Positions 1-10,200 of a stretch of 64,000 bases of DNA are shown one piece after another; position 1 is the stretch's first letter; every line of letters starts with the position of its first letter. The notes under the pieces are model-generated. The model ran no database searches, was not told the origin of the DNA, and saw only the letters and a list, made by a program, of their open reading frames with translations. The stretch covers positions 1 to 64,000 of the forward strand of contig JAXGMN010000061.1 of assembly GCA_040768665.1 (NCBI GenBank), given 5' to 3'. Made by a program: the position numbers and the translations under genes. This stretch comes from JABWBD01 sp040768665 (GTDB lineage: Bacteria > Planctomycetota > Planctomycetia > Pirellulales > Thermoguttaceae).

Positions 1-93
1 TCCATTTTTCGGCCAATTCGGGGGTCTTGGCGTCAAAGGCGATGGCCGAGAACATGGACCTGTCCCCCTCTCTTCCGCCCCGTGAACGGTTAC
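1..93. repeat. Palindromic element family 1, right part (left end outside window)
   Basis: This is the 3' part of the element found complete at 3418-3531. It carries the internal arm reading CATTTTTCGGCC, the matching arm GGCCGAGAACATGGACC, the tract CCTGTCCCC and the terminal arm CGTGAACGGTTAC at 81-93. It ends just before the stop codon of the minus-strand decarboxylase gene at 95. Confidence 0.8.
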
Positions 94-94
94 G

Positions 95-1801
95 CTAGAC
101 TCTTGTGCTCAGCTTCCGTGCCAGCCGTTCCAGCGCCTTGCTGCAGTCGTTGCGGTCCAGATGCACGTGGATCAAGCTCATCCCACGGCTATCGCCCCAG
201 GCGGCGCGCAGTGCCGCGTCGAACTCGCCCTCGGTCCGAACCTCGTAGCCTCTGCCGCCACCCAGCACCTCCGGCAGCCGGTGATAACTCCACGGTTGGA
301 TCTCGTTGAATCGGTACTCGCCCGGATGCAATAGCCGCTCGGTGCCGTACCCCTCATTGTCAAGGACGATCACGATCGGGTTCAGCCCGCGGCGGACCAC
401 CGTCGAAAGCTCCATTCCCGTCATCTGAAACGCCCCGTCCCCCACCACGGCCACGGCCCGCAGGTCCGGGCGAGCGGTCATCGCGCCCACCACGGCCGGC
501 ACCGCGTATCCCATCGACGTGTAATAAGCCGGGCTGATGAATTCCGTCCGTTGACGGATCACGAGTTCGGTCGAGGCGAACAATGCGTCGCCCACGTCGG
601 CGATCACCACGGTCGATGAATCGAGTGCCTCGTTGAGCCGGGCGATCAGCCGCCGGATCGTGATCGGGGCCTCCGGGTCGAGCACGAAAGGAGCATCGAC
701 AAGCGCCGGTCGCGGCGGCAGGTCCCGAACGGCCGCCTTCAGGTCCGCGCGGACCAGCCCGTCCAGAAAGTCCGACAGAAGAACATTGTGGTAATTGTGA
801 TGGCTGATCCGAAGCTGCTCGCTGGTAGCGTAGATGCAGCGGCTCGGGTCGAGGTCGGCGGTGTAAATGCCGAGGTTCAGATCGGTCATAAAGGTCCCGA
901 GAACCAGCAAGCAGTCGCTTTCCTCGACAAACCGGGTCACCTCTTCACGCCCCATCGCGCCTTCGTAAATACCGGCAAATAGCGGGTGTATCTCGCTGAT
1001 CACGCTCTTGCCGAGCAACGTCGTCGTGATCGCAATTCCGGCGCCCTCCGCCAGTTCCAGCAATCTGTCCTGCAAGCCGAACCGGTGAAGTTCGACGCCC
1101 GCGAGAATTGCCGGCCGCTGGCTGTGCGAAATCCGCCGCGCCGCCTCGGCCACCGCTTCGCTTAGCGCGTCCGGATCGCTCTTTGGAGCAGTGCTTTTCG
1201 GACGGTGCGGGCCGTCGGGCACGACCGTCACCATATCGCGAGGAAGTTCCAGGTATCCGGGCCGCCGGTATCGGGCCACCGCATCGAGCACCCGGTCGAT
1301 TTCGCGAAGCGCCGTATCCGGATCATTCAGTTCGGCCGACGCGGCGCATAGGCGGCGAAACACCTCTGCCTGTGTCCGAAAGTCGCGGACTTTGTGGTGC
1401 AGGAGCGGATTGTTGTAACGCTCGCGCACCCCCGGCGATCCGCTGATGACCACCACGGGCGACTTCTCCGCGTAGGCGCCCGCCACCGAATTGCACAAGC
1501 TCAGACCGCCCACGCAATAGGTCACACAGACCGCGCCCATGCCGTTGATCCGCGCATAGGCGTCGGCGGCAAAACCGGCGCAATCCTCGCGCGTGCAGCC
1601 GACCGCATTGAGTTGGCTCTCCTCCAGCTTGGCGTAGAATGAGAGCACGTAATCGCCCGGAATGCCGAACACGTCCCGCACACCGTAGTCCCACAGCCTC
1701 GCGAGGAGATAGTCGCCGATGGAGACTCCCGTCACCGGTTTCCGGCCCAGGGGGACGGCAGCCTGAATCGCAGCCACCTGTTCCATTTCGGTACTCGACA
1801 T
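95..1801 (-). CDS. Thiamine-diphosphate-dependent 2-oxoacid decarboxylase (indolepyruvate/pyruvate decarboxylase type)
   Basis: The protein has 568 residues, the usual length for ThDP decarboxylases of the pyruvate/indolepyruvate decarboxylase group, which convert a 2-oxoacid to an aldehyde and CO2. The N-terminal PYR domain has the ThDP-activating Glu at about residue 72 (context REDCAGFAADAYAR). A His-His pair at about 135-136 (LLHHK) is characteristic of decarboxylases rather than acetolactate synthases. The C-terminal PP domain has the ThDP motif beginning GDGAFQMTG near residue 453 and ending in DNEGYG. The start is the first Met of MSSTEMEQ. The real substrate cannot be read from the sequence. 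The gene is transcribed away from the epimerase-like gene at 2159, with a hairpin-rich leader between them. Confidence 0.9.
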   Translation of the reverse strand: MSSTEMEQVAAIQAAVPLGRKPVTGVSIGDYLLARLWDYGVRDVFGIPGDYVLSFYAKLEESQLNAVGCTREDCAGFAADAYARINGMGAVCVTYCVGGLSLCNSVAGAYAEKSPVVVISGSPGVRERYNNPLLHHKVRDFRTQAEVFRRLCAASAELNDPDTALREIDRVLDAVARYRRPGYLELPRDMVTVVPDGPHRPKSTAPKSDPDALSEAVAEAARRISHSQRPAILAGVELHRFGLQDRLLELAEGAGIAITTTLLGKSVISEIHPLFAGIYEGAMGREEVTRFVEESDCLLVLGTFMTDLNLGIYTADLDPSRCIYATSEQLRISHHNYHNVLLSDFLDGLVRADLKAAVRDLPPRPALVDAPFVLDPEAPITIRRLIARLNEALDSSTVVIADVGDALFASTELVIRQRTEFISPAYYTSMGYAVPAVVGAMTARPDLRAVAVVGDGAFQMTGMELSTVVRRGLNPIVIVLDNEGYGTERLLHPGEYRFNEIQPWSYHRLPEVLGGGRGYEVRTEGEFDAALRAAWGDSRGMSLIHVHLDRNDCSKALERLARKLSTRV

Positions 1802-1880
1802 GGCCGTCTCCTTTCGTTACTCTGATGCATTGGCTGGTCAAAAGAATTATTGGCCTCGGAAAGGGGGTAGGCAAGCCGTA

Positions 1881-1903
1881 GGTCCCGCTTGCCGAGCGGG
1901 ACC
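1881..1903. repeat. Short interspersed hairpin (GGTCCCGCT loop AGCGGGACC), copy 1
   Basis: A perfect 9-bp stem with loop TGCCG. The same hairpin recurs at 1990-2012, 15299-15321, 15441-15472 and 40825-40857, so it is a dispersed REP-like sequence and not a single terminator. Confidence 0.85.
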
Positions 1904-1989
1904 TGGAACGACCATTCACCGCGGCGGCCCCCACCCCGCTCCGAGCCACCCGCACTCTACCTCTCAATGCAATCCCGTTCTGCAAAGTA

Positions 1990-2012
1990 GGTCCCGCTTG
2001 CCGAGCGGGACC
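1990..2012. repeat. Short interspersed hairpin, copy 2
   Basis: Identical to copy 1 and preceded by TA, so it begins inside the string TAGGTCCCGC. That same context follows the stop codons at 15297 and 40823. It is followed by GGAGGCAAGATACCGCTCGG, also seen after the half-copy near 2093. Confidence 0.85.
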
Positions 2013-2158
2013 TGGAGGCAAGATACCGCTCGGCAAGCCGGCAAGATGTTGCGGTGCCTGTTCCCTTTTTCAGTAGTCTCTGCCGAGCGGGACCTGGAGG
2101 CAAGATACCGCTCGGCAAGCCCGACCTGCGCCAACCGCACTGCTTCCGAGGTGCATCC

Positions 2159-3100
2159 GTGCAGAGCTCACCCCTACACGCCGTAACCGGCGCGTTCGGC
2201 TACTCGGGCAAGTACATCGCCCGGCGGCTCCTGAATGAAGGGCAGCCGACGATCACGCTGACCAACTCGCCCTTTCGGCCGACGCCATTCGGCAGCGCAA
2301 TCAAAGCCTTGCCTTTCCATTTCGATCGGCCGGAACTCCTAGCCGAACAGTTGCAGGGCGTGTCCGTCCTCTATAACACCTACTGGGTGCGGTTCAACCA
2401 CCGCTTGTTCAAGCACGCCGGCGCTGTGCAAAACACGCTCGTGCTTTTCGAAGCGGCCAAGGCCGCGGGCGTCGAGCGGATTGTCCATGTGAGCATTACC
2501 AATCCATCCCCGGACTCTCCGCTGGAGTACTTCCGCGGCAAAGCCGTATTGGAGAAGGCTCTTGCCGATTCCGGCGTCTCGTATGCCATTCTCCGCCCTG
2601 CGGTTCTGTTCGGCAAAGAAGATATCCTCATCAACAACATCGCCTGGGTGCTGCGCCGTTTCCCCGTCTTCGGCGTGTTCGGCGACGGCAGCTACCGTCT
2701 GCAGCCGATCTACGTCGACGACCTGGCAGGTCTCGCCGTCGACTATGGTAGACTCCGGGACAACGTAATCGTCGACGCCATCGGCCCCGAGACATTTACC
2801 TACCGCGAATTGGCCGCGACGATTGGCCGGTTGATTGGCAAGCCGCGGCCGATCATCGGCGTTCCGCCATGGCTCGGGTATTCCGTCGGCCGCGCGGTGG
2901 GAGCGTTGGTCGGCGACGTCGTGGTCACACGCGAGGAAATCGAAGGCCTGATGGCGGACCTTCTGCACGTCGACTCCCCGCCCACCGGAACCACGGCTCT
3001 GACCGACTGGGTCAGGACACATGCGGATACACTGGGGCGTCGCTATACGAGTGAGCTGGCACGGCGGAAGGACCGAGCCTCGGCCTACCGTTCGAACTGA
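2159..3100 (+). CDS. NAD(P)-binding NmrA/epimerase-like protein
   Basis: The protein has about 313 residues when started at GTG 2159. The open frame extends further upstream, but that part overlaps the hairpin repeats and is not protein-like. The N-terminal Rossmann motif reads VTGAFGYSG, as in atypical short-chain dehydrogenases of the NmrA/NDUFA9-like group. The segment VSITNPSPDSPLEYFRGK resembles the substrate-facing part of that fold, where Tyr-x3-Lys is replaced by Tyr-Phe-Arg-Gly-Lys. The C-terminal TREEIEGLMADLL segment also fits nucleoside-sugar-epimerase-like NmrA proteins. Such proteins often act as redox sensors or quinone/ubiquinone-associated factors; the role here is unknown. 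The GTG start is an inference, because no strong ribosome site is visible. Confidence 0.75.
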   Translation: MQSSPLHAVTGAFGYSGKYIARRLLNEGQPTITLTNSPFRPTPFGSAIKALPFHFDRPELLAEQLQGVSVLYNTYWVRFNHRLFKHAGAVQNTLVLFEAAKAAGVERIVHVSITNPSPDSPLEYFRGKAVLEKALADSGVSYAILRPAVLFGKEDILINNIAWVLRRFPVFGVFGDGSYRLQPIYVDDLAGLAVDYGRLRDNVIVDAIGPETFTYRELAATIGRLIGKPRPIIGVPPWLGYSVGRAVGALVGDVVVTREEIEGLMADLLHVDSPPTGTTALTDWVRTHADTLGRRYTSELARRKDRASAYRSN

Positions 3101-3143
3101 CGGTCTGCCGCCAAGGCACGCCCATCCGGCCGGCCTCTCGTTT

Positions 3144-3244
3144 AGAGCCTATCCCAAAACCGCCGGGGACTGGCTCATTTTGCGGAGTCTTCGGAGCAAA
3201 ATGTGCCTGTCCCCTTCTCCTCGCGAGGTTTTGGGATAGGCTCT
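3144..3244. repeat. Palindromic element family 2, copy a
   Basis: A ~100-bp imperfect palindrome with ends AGAGCCTATCCCAAAACC and GGTTTTGGGATAGGCTCT. Its core has GGGGACTGGCTC on the left and GTGCCTGTCCCC on the right, shared with copies at 16054, 18146 and 19973. This two-headed arrangement resembles REP doublets (BIMEs). Confidence 0.85.
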
Positions 3245-3245
3245 T

Positions 3246-3293
3246 AGCCGCAGGCCCAGCGGGCCGCGTGGTGCTCCCGCTAGGCCTGCGGCT
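3246..3293. repeat. Additional hairpin directly abutting family 2 copy a
   Basis: Left arm AGCCGCAGGCCCAGCGGG and right arm CCCGCTAGGCCTGCGGCT pair over about 18 bp with one mismatch. It sits back to back with the preceding palindrome in the leader of the ClC gene. Confidence 0.75.
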
Positions 3294-3417
3294 CGGCCGG
3301 CGAAAAGCTGGTATTCCCTTGCTCTTAGAGCCCCAAAGGTATTCATGCGAGGCACTCCTCAAGCTAGAATACGGAATTACCCCGTCTCCGGGGCAGTCTG
3401 GGTGGAGGTAACCGTTC

Positions 3418-3531
3418 ACGCACACGGCCGGGGACCGGTCCATTTTTCGGCAAATTCGAGTGTTTTGGCCTCAAAGACGTTGGCCGAAAACGTGGACCTG
3501 TCCCCCTCTCTTCCGCCCCGTGAACGGTTAC
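3418..3531. repeat. Palindromic element family 1, complete copy b
   Basis: A 114-bp element with terminal inverted repeats GTAACCGTTCACG and CGTGAACGGTTAC. Nested arms are GGGGAC/GTCCCC and GGTCCATTTTTCGGC/TTGGCCGAAAACGTGGACC. It is flanked by GGGTGGAG (3410-3417) and GTGTGGAG (3532-3539), an imperfect 8-bp direct repeat consistent with a target duplication. It ends 27 bp before the ClC start codon. Confidence 0.9.
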
Positions 3532-3558
3532 GTGTGGAGAGAGGAGTCGTACTGGACC

Positions 3559-5445
3559 ATGAATTTCAATCTGCCTGAGTCTTCGCCGATTCAACGGTTT
3601 TTCAGTTGGTTCCCCGAAATCCTCAGGCTAAACCGGGCGCGATTCCAGGCCCGAGTACGCATTCTGGGCTTGGCCACTCTGGTCGGCGTCGTGGCCGGTG
3701 TCGGGGCAATTGGGTTCTATCTCGCGACTCGGGCGGTCGAACATTATGCTCTGGGCGTTCTCGTTGGGTACCATCCTGAACCTCATCCGGGCGGTGAGCC
3801 TGCAATCTCTTGGCCCGAGACTCCCGCGCATCCGTTTTATCCGTGGCTCTTGCTCGTAGTTCCGACAGTGGGAGGTCTGGCCAGCGGCGTGCTCGTCTTC
3901 ACACTCGCGCCGGAGGCGGAAGGCCACGGCACGGATTCCGTGATCGCCGCCTACCACCGCGGCCAAGGCCATATCCGCCCGCGGGTACCGCTGGTCAAGA
4001 TCGTCGCCAGCGCCGTGACGATCGGCACGGGCGGATCCGGTGGCCGTGAGGGTCCGATCGCCCAGATCGGGGCGGGATTCGGCTCCCTGTTGGGTAACAT
4101 GTTGCGGCTGCGTCCCGTCGACCGGCGAGTCTTGATGGCAGCCGGCATGGGCGCGGGGATCGCCGCGATTTTCCGGGCACCGCTGGCGGGCACGATTTTC
4201 GCCGCCGAAGTCCTCTATCGCTCTCCCGAGTTCGAATCCGAAGTGATCATCCCGGCCGGCTTTGCCAGCGTGGTTTCGTATTGCGTGTTCGGCACCTACT
4301 CCGGCTGGAGCCCCATTTTCACGATCCCCAGCCTTGCTTTCACCAATCCGTTGCAGCTTGGACCTTATCTGCTTCTGGCCCTGTTTATGGCCCTGCTGGC
4401 GATGGTCTACACACGATGCTTTTATGGCATCAAATCCGTGTTCAATCGGATGCCGATTCGCCGCCATTTCCGCCCGATGGTCGGCGCGATGCTGACCGGG
4501 CTGGTGGGACTGGGGCTTTATTACCTGGTGGGAAAGCAGCAAACCGTCCTCGCCGTCCTCGCTTTCGGTTATAACGCGATTCAAGACGCGATGCTCCTGG
4601 ATACCGGCGCCAGCGCTACCCTCCTATTGACAGTCGCTTTGGGCAAAATTCTCACGACGAGCCTGACCATCGGCAGCGGAGGCTCCGGCGGTGTGTTCGG
4701 CCCTTCCATGGTGATCGGCGGGTGCGGCGGAGGTGCATTGGGAATCGTTTTGCACAACATGTATCCCGCACTCGCCCCCCATCCCGCGAGCTTCGTGATT
4801 GTCGGGATGGCCGGCTTCTTCGCCGCCGCGGCGAAAACGCCCTTTTCCACTCTCATCATCGTCAGCGAGATGACCGGTGGCTATTATCTCCTGCTGCCGT
4901 CGCTTTGGGTCTGTGCCGTTTCCTTTATCCTCTCCGATCAGCAGTCGATCTACTCCTCTCAAGTCGAGGGCAGGTCTCGGTCGCCCGCGCATCAGGGCGA
5001 TTACGTCCGCGACGTGCTGGCGGGAATACGCGTGCGGGAGTTTCTCTCACCGCGAGAGCGGACGCTCGTGCTGCGTCCCGAGGATTCGCTGTCCACCATC
5101 ATGAGTCGGCTCAGCACGGCATCCACGCCCGTTCTGCCGGTCGTCAACGACGACGACCAACTCCTCGGCGTCGTCAATCTGGATGAAGTCCTGCTTGCAT
5201 CGCAACTGCCTTCGCTGACGTCTCTGGTGTTGGCGGAAGACCTGATGCGAGGCGATATCCGCCCACTCAGCCCGGACGATACCCTGGATAGGGCGTTGGA
5301 ACTGTTCGTCGAAAACGATCTACTGGTCCTGCCGGTCGTAGACAATTCTCACCAGCGGCGTTTCGTCGGCACGGTCCGCCGTTTTGAGATTTCCAGTGCC
5401 TATGTCCGCCATCTCCACGCCCCCGTAGCAACCGGCAGAAAGTAA
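3559..5445 (+). CDS. ClC-family chloride channel/transporter with C-terminal CBS pair
   Basis: The protein has 628 residues from ATG 3559 (MNFNLPESSP), preceded by AGAGAGGAG at 3536-3544. The open frame upstream of this start lies in a palindromic repeat and is not coding. The membrane domain has the ClC filter signatures GSGGSGGREGP, with the gating Glu at about residue 164, and GSGGSGGVFGPS. The gating Glu is compatible with either a Cl-/H+ antiporter or a channel. A tandem CBS pair follows at about 490-620 and probably binds adenine nucleotides to regulate transport. The protein should be an inner-membrane homodimer. A GC-rich stem-loop follows the stop. Confidence 0.93.
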   Translation: MNFNLPESSPIQRFFSWFPEILRLNRARFQARVRILGLATLVGVVAGVGAIGFYLATRAVEHYALGVLVGYHPEPHPGGEPAISWPETPAHPFYPWLLLVVPTVGGLASGVLVFTLAPEAEGHGTDSVIAAYHRGQGHIRPRVPLVKIVASAVTIGTGGSGGREGPIAQIGAGFGSLLGNMLRLRPVDRRVLMAAGMGAGIAAIFRAPLAGTIFAAEVLYRSPEFESEVIIPAGFASVVSYCVFGTYSGWSPIFTIPSLAFTNPLQLGPYLLLALFMALLAMVYTRCFYGIKSVFNRMPIRRHFRPMVGAMLTGLVGLGLYYLVGKQQTVLAVLAFGYNAIQDAMLLDTGASATLLLTVALGKILTTSLTIGSGGSGGVFGPSMVIGGCGGGALGIVLHNMYPALAPHPASFVIVGMAGFFAAAAKTPFSTLIIVSEMTGGYYLLLPSLWVCAVSFILSDQQSIYSSQVEGRSRSPAHQGDYVRDVLAGIRVREFLSPRERTLVLRPEDSLSTIMSRLSTASTPVLPVVNDDDQLLGVVNLDEVLLASQLPSLTSLVLAEDLMRGDIRPLSPDDTLDRALELFVENDLLVLPVVDNSHQRRFVGTVRRFEISSAYVRHLHAPVATGRK

Positions 5446-5446
5446 G

Positions 5447-5485
5447 AGAGGGGCGCGGACGGCCGATTGACTTCGGCCGCCCCTC
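5447..5485 (+). terminator. Possible stem-loop terminator after the ClC gene
   Basis: GAGGGGC...GGCCG and CGGCCGCCCCTC can pair across a short loop directly after the stop codon, with an internal bulge. No U-run follows, so intrinsic termination is only possible. Confidence 0.4.
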
Positions 5486-5913
5486 CTTCCGAACCGTACA
5501 GGCGGCTTTCCCGCATCCTATGTGTTCCAACACATGGGGGAAAGGAAGATGCTTCCCAAGTCGCAAACCGAATTCATCTCCCTCGTCATCTTCTTTTCCA
5601 CCATCTTCTTTTCTCAGCTCGGCCTTCAATCGCCAATTCTGCGTTGGTTGCGGCCGAAGGCTGCGCCAAGGTTAAACGGCCTTTACATGGAAGGGGCCCG
5701 GTATCAGCAACGGCGAGGATTACTTCTCGCCCCGTTTAGGGTTCAGGATCGGGCAGGATTGTACAATCGTCGTTGACGAGGTATCTTCGGGTTTGTGATG
5801 CGGTTCGGGCAAGCGCGGTGGGATGGCGTATCAGGAGCTTCTCCTTTCTGCGTCAACTCGATCGGGGCCGACGATTGCCGCGAGCAACGCGGCCCCTCCC
5901 GGAAAGTGAACTC
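5486..5913. other. Non-coding stretch before the TIR gene, with direct repeat A
   Basis: No convincing gene is present. The stretch contains, at 5583-5640, a repeat that recurs at 10714-10775 on the far side of the TIR/CHAT pair. The rest is unremarkable, and no obvious promoter was recognised. Confidence 0.6.
5583..5640. repeat. Direct repeat A flanking the TIR/CHAT cassette
   Basis: It shares CTTTTCCACCATCTTCTTTT exactly, and ATCGCCAATTCT at its right end, with 10714-10775. The middle differs by a few bases and a small insertion. The two copies are in the same orientation about 5.1 kb apart. Confidence 0.8.
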
Positions 5914-7218
5914 ATGAACTACGACGCCTTCATCAGCTACGCCAGGGAAGACGGCGCGGTTGCCCGTCGCATTGTCGACGGCCTCCGGGAGCGAGGAATT
6001 TCTTGCTGGTTCGACAGCCAGGAACTGCAACTCGGCGACAAGTACGACCTCGAGATCGAAAGGGCGATATGCGCTAGCGGAGTCGTTCTTTGGCTGGTGT
6101 CGTCGCATTCGATTGCCAGCGATTATGTGATGTATGAGATCCATACGGCGTGTACGTGCAAGAGGCAGATCGGCCCGATCTTCCTGGGATCCGCGGACGC
6201 GAGCCGGTTTCCGCCACCCTTGAACTTGAAACTGGCCAATGTGCAGGGGATTGAGTGGATCGACGGAGAACAGGAAGCGAACATCGAGAAGCTCACCGCA
6301 GAGGTTCGGCGTTTGCTTGGCCGGTTGCGCTTGCGACGCGCGGCTGCGGTCGGCGGACTCGGCGTGGGCGCTTTGATCCTGATCACAGCAGCGCTGGTCT
6401 TCTGGGGCGGGTGGGCGGCGCGACAGGATGGCGGGCCCGGCGAGCCGCGGCCTCATCCGGCATCAACGCCCCCGGCGCGGCGGGACTTGCCGGCTGCCAC
6501 GCCGCTTCCCGCTCGCCTGAATGGGCTGCCGGCGGCTGATGTGCTGAATGTCGCGTATGGCAGCGCTCCGCCGACGAAGGACACGGGAGCCGAGCGGCCG
6601 TCGATCGAAATGGCGATTCTTGCCCGGCGGGAGGGTGAGAACGGTTTTTCCGTTCTCAACGACGGCGACAGTCTGGCCTCCGGGCGCGATGAGTACTTCC
6701 TTGCGATGCGGCCGCTGTCGGCCGGCTATCTTTACGCGTTTCAGGTCGATTCGGCGGGCAAGACAGCGTGGCTGTTTCCGCGGAACGCGACGTCAGAGCA
6801 CTCTTCGGGGACAAATCCGGTGCAGCCGGGTGGTGTGCTCCAGGTTCCGGCGGCGGACTCGAAACGGGTGTTGTTTCTCGACGACAACGTGGGCGTTGAG
6901 CACGTCTACGTGGTCTTTTCGGCCGTTGCATGGCCCGAGCTGGAACGGGCGCTGGAGCAGACGGGCAGGATCCAATCCCCATCAAACGCCGAGGTGGTCG
7001 CTTCGACGCCGAGCATGGTGGTCGATAGTCCCAACGAGCTGGCGTTTCGCGGCGTGGGCGGGACGCGTGTGACAACCGATGCAATCTCGGCCTCTTTCGT
7101 CGTCGACCGCACCGAAGCAACCCAGAGGTGGTCGACGCCGGTTTCGGCCCAGCCCGTGCAGGCGACCGGTTCATTTCTGGTGGTCGAGCGGTGGTTTCAT
7201 CACGTCGACTCGCGCTGA
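5914..7218 (+). CDS. TIR-domain membrane protein with DUF4384-like C-terminal domain
   Basis: The protein has 434 residues from ATG 5914 (MNYDAFISYARED). Residues 1-130 form a TIR domain: box 1 is YDAFISY, followed by GLRERGISCWFD and SSHSIASDYVMYEIHTA. The Glu in YVMYEIHTA aligns with the catalytic Glu of NAD-cleaving TIR domains such as SARM1. One transmembrane helix lies at about 144-167 (GALILITAALVFWGGW), then a Pro/Ala-rich linker. A domain resembling DUF4384 follows (DEYFLAMRPLSAGYLYAFQV, then TAWLFPRN), of the kind found next to caspase-like and kinase proteins. The TIR domain should be cytoplasmic and the C-terminal domain extracytoplasmic. The TPR-CHAT lipoprotein gene starts 62 bp downstream, suggesting one transcript. 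NADase activity is inference. Confidence 0.82.
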   Translation: MNYDAFISYAREDGAVARRIVDGLRERGISCWFDSQELQLGDKYDLEIERAICASGVVLWLVSSHSIASDYVMYEIHTACTCKRQIGPIFLGSADASRFPPPLNLKLANVQGIEWIDGEQEANIEKLTAEVRRLLGRLRLRRAAAVGGLGVGALILITAALVFWGGWAARQDGGPGEPRPHPASTPPARRDLPAATPLPARLNGLPAADVLNVAYGSAPPTKDTGAERPSIEMAILARREGENGFSVLNDGDSLASGRDEYFLAMRPLSAGYLYAFQVDSAGKTAWLFPRNATSEHSSGTNPVQPGGVLQVPAADSKRVLFLDDNVGVEHVYVVFSAVAWPELERALEQTGRIQSPSNAEVVASTPSMVVDSPNELAFRGVGGTRVTTDAISASFVVDRTEATQRWSTPVSAQPVQATGSFLVVERWFHHVDSR

Positions 7219-7280
7219 GGCACACTTTGCGGGTACTAAACGCAACGCGCTGGGGGCGCCGTTGCAAAGGATGGAAGGCG

Positions 7281-10200
7281 ATGTCACAACGGTCCTTGCT
7301 CTGCGTCGTCGTCACCTTGGCGTGCCTTTCTGGGTGTGAGAAACCACCGGATGCCCAGGATGGGTTGGGCGCCGCGGACGCTGCCCATGCATCGGATGGA
7401 GCGACCGTCGTCTCGGAAGAAGAGGTCTACCGTGTTTTTCGCGCCGCCTGGATGTCGGCAAAAAGAGCCAAGGAGGAAGGGAGTTCCTTCGCGCCGAGTG
7501 ATGCGGCGATCTACGCGGTTGCGCTGGCTAGGGACGGCTACGATATTCCGAGGAGTCAAGTTTCCAAGATTGTGCAGAAAGCAGAGGACCGCCGCGATTG
7601 GAGGGCGCCCTTCCGCTCGCTCTCGTTCGAATCGAAGCTCGCGGAGCTCCAGGATCTGGCCGCGGCGGAAGATCGAATGCCGACGTTCGAGGAGTACAGG
7701 AGGCTGGTTGTTGGCTACGCGGAAGGTGGAGAATCGATCTCGGACACGGAGCGGGGGATATCGGGCAGGGACCGCGGTTCGCAGCCGGGCAACGAGGCGG
7801 CCCGAGCCCGCTGTCGGGAGCTAAACAGGAAGGTGAAACAACTCACCGAGGCGGGGAGGTACACTGAGGCTGCGCGGCTCGCCGAAGAGGCCGTGGAAGC
7901 GTCGAAGGCCGCGTTCGGCCCGGAGAGTCCTGAATACGCAATCGACCTCGGCAACCTCGCTTCGCTCTACATGTTGATGCACGAGTACGCGAAGGCCAAA
8001 CCGCCTATCGAGGAGGCGACGGCCATCGAGAAACTGTTGGGAGACGATGGTCCGAACTACGCCGTGAGCCTGAGAAACCTTGCCACGCTGTATTTGTCGA
8101 TGGGTGAGTACGGCAAAGCCGAACCGCTCTTTCTGCAGGCGCTCGCGATCTTGAAGAGGTTTCCAAACCATCGTGATTACGCCACGTGCCTGATCAACCT
8201 GGGCCACCTGTACGAGTTGACAAGCGAGTACGGCAAGGCAGAGTCTCTCTACCAACAGGCGACTAAAATCAGAAAGAGGCTGCCGGACCAGCGGGACTAT
8301 GCCGCGAGCCTCAGCGCCATGGGCGTTCTGTACATGCACATGGGCGAGTTTGTCAAGGCCGAGCCGCTCATTGGGGAATCGCTTGCGATTAGGAGGAAGC
8401 TACTGGGCAAGGACCATCCGGACTACGCCGCGAGCCTGGTCGAGGTCGGCGGGTTGCACATGTTTCGGGGCGAGTATACGAAGGCCCAATCGTTTCTGGA
8501 ACGAGCATCCGAGATCCTTAAGATGGTGTTCGGAGAGGAGCATCCCCAGTATGGCGCGATCCAGAACAATCTCGCCGGGCTGTATTTGCGTCAGGGCAGT
8601 TACATCCTGGCCGAAGCGCTCTACCGACGGGCGTCGGCAACCCTGAAGAAGACGGTCGGAGAAAACCATCCAGACTACGCCTTGAGTCTGGCGAACCTTG
8701 GTTCGCTGTACCTGCACATGGGCGACTACGCCTCGGCCGAGCCGCTCTGCCAGGAGGCAGCTCGAAAGCTGGAGAGAGCCCCGTGGAAAAACCGCCACGA
8801 CTACGCCCGATGTCTGAGCAGTCTGGCCAGGCTGCATACGGCACGCGACGCGTCTGAAAAGGCAACTGCCGAGTTCGACCGTGCGCTGCAGGTGTTGCAC
8901 GGCCACACGACGAATGTGTTGAGGGGTGTCTCCGAGCGCAGGCAAGTGGCTTTCGTGCAGCATGCGTGGTACCACGTGGAGCTGTTCCTGAGTTTCATTC
9001 ACCAGGAACCGGGATCGACGGACGCCGCGTTTCGGGGCGCGGAGTGGCTTGCGCGGTGGAAGGCGCTGGGGGCCGAGGTGCAGACAGAACGTGCTCGGCT
9101 GTTGCGCGAGAGCCAGGACCCGAAGCTCCAGGATTTGGTCCAGGAAGTCGAAGCCGCCAGGAAGGAATTGGCACAATGGACGATAAGTCCGCCGGCGTAT
9201 GCCAGACCGGAGGAGGTCCGAAAACGCCGCGAGGCGGCCGAGGCGGAAGTGGAGAGGTTGGATTCGAGGCTTGCCCAACAGAGCGCCCGGTTTGCAGAAT
9301 TGGGGCGCGTGGGGCGCGCCAGCCTTGCTGACGTCGCCGCGGCCTTGCCCGCCGATGGTGTGCTCTTGGATTACGTCAAGATCCACGACTTCAACTTCAA
9401 GGCCAAGGGGACGGAGCTTCGATGGGACGCCGGGCGCTACCTGGTGTTCCTTACCGCAGCGGGCGAGGCGCCGCAGCCGGTGCTGGTCGATTTGGGACCC
9501 GCAAAACCGATCGACGAGAAGATTGCAGAACTCCGCGATGCCTTGAGAAAAATCGAAGGGGAGGAGAAGCCCGAGGACGACGGGGAAGTCCGCGAGATAC
9601 TGACGGCGATCCGGAAGCTTATCGTCGATCCGGCTTTTCCGCAGATCCGCGAGAAGAACCACTGGATCATCTGTCCGGACGGGCAGATCTCGCTGGTGCC
9701 CTTCGAGTCACTGCCGATCACGGACGGCAGCTACCTGATCGAGGTCAAGAAGGTCAGCTATCTCGGTGCCGGCCGGGAGGCGGTGGCGTATGCCAGGCCG
9801 CCGGAGGCATCGGCCACGCCCGCGGCCTCCGTGCTGTTGGGCAACCCGGATTTTGATCTGCCTCCGGACGCTCAACGGGCGGAGCTGCGGCGGGTTGAAG
9901 GAGCGGCAGCGGGGTTGGCGATGCGCGGGGTGGGCGGGTCGCGAGAACTACGGGAAGTGATTTTCAAGCCCCTTCCGGCCACCGGCCAGGAAGTGAAAAC
10001 GGCGGCCAGGCTGATCGGCGGTCGCGAGTATATCGAACGTCGGGCACTCGAAGCCGCGGTCAAACAGGCGTCGCGGCCGGACGTGCTCTACCTGGCCACG
10101 CACGGTTTCTATCTGCCCGACCAGGAGCGAGACCGCGAGGCGTGGGACGCGGACCCACTGTCTCCCACGACCGCGTCCGGTGTCGATGGTGCGATGGACA

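Larger units (their letters stand above)
1802..2158. other. Intergenic region with hairpin repeats between divergent genes
   Basis: This 357-bp region separates divergent genes and encodes nothing convincing. It holds two complete GGTCCCGCT/AGCGGGACC hairpins (1881-1903 and 1990-2012) and a third, right half-copy ending near 2093. Each of the last two is followed by GGAGGCAAGATACCGCTCGGCAAGC-like sequence. A remnant of family 2 (GGTGCCTGTTCCC) lies near 2052-2066. Confidence 0.7.

Noticed and set aside
5486..5776. Short ORF with residues IFFSTIFFS before the TIR gene
   Set aside because: The same peptide pattern appears at 10711 because of a DNA repeat, and the two are in unrelated contexts. 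It is a repeat, not a gene.
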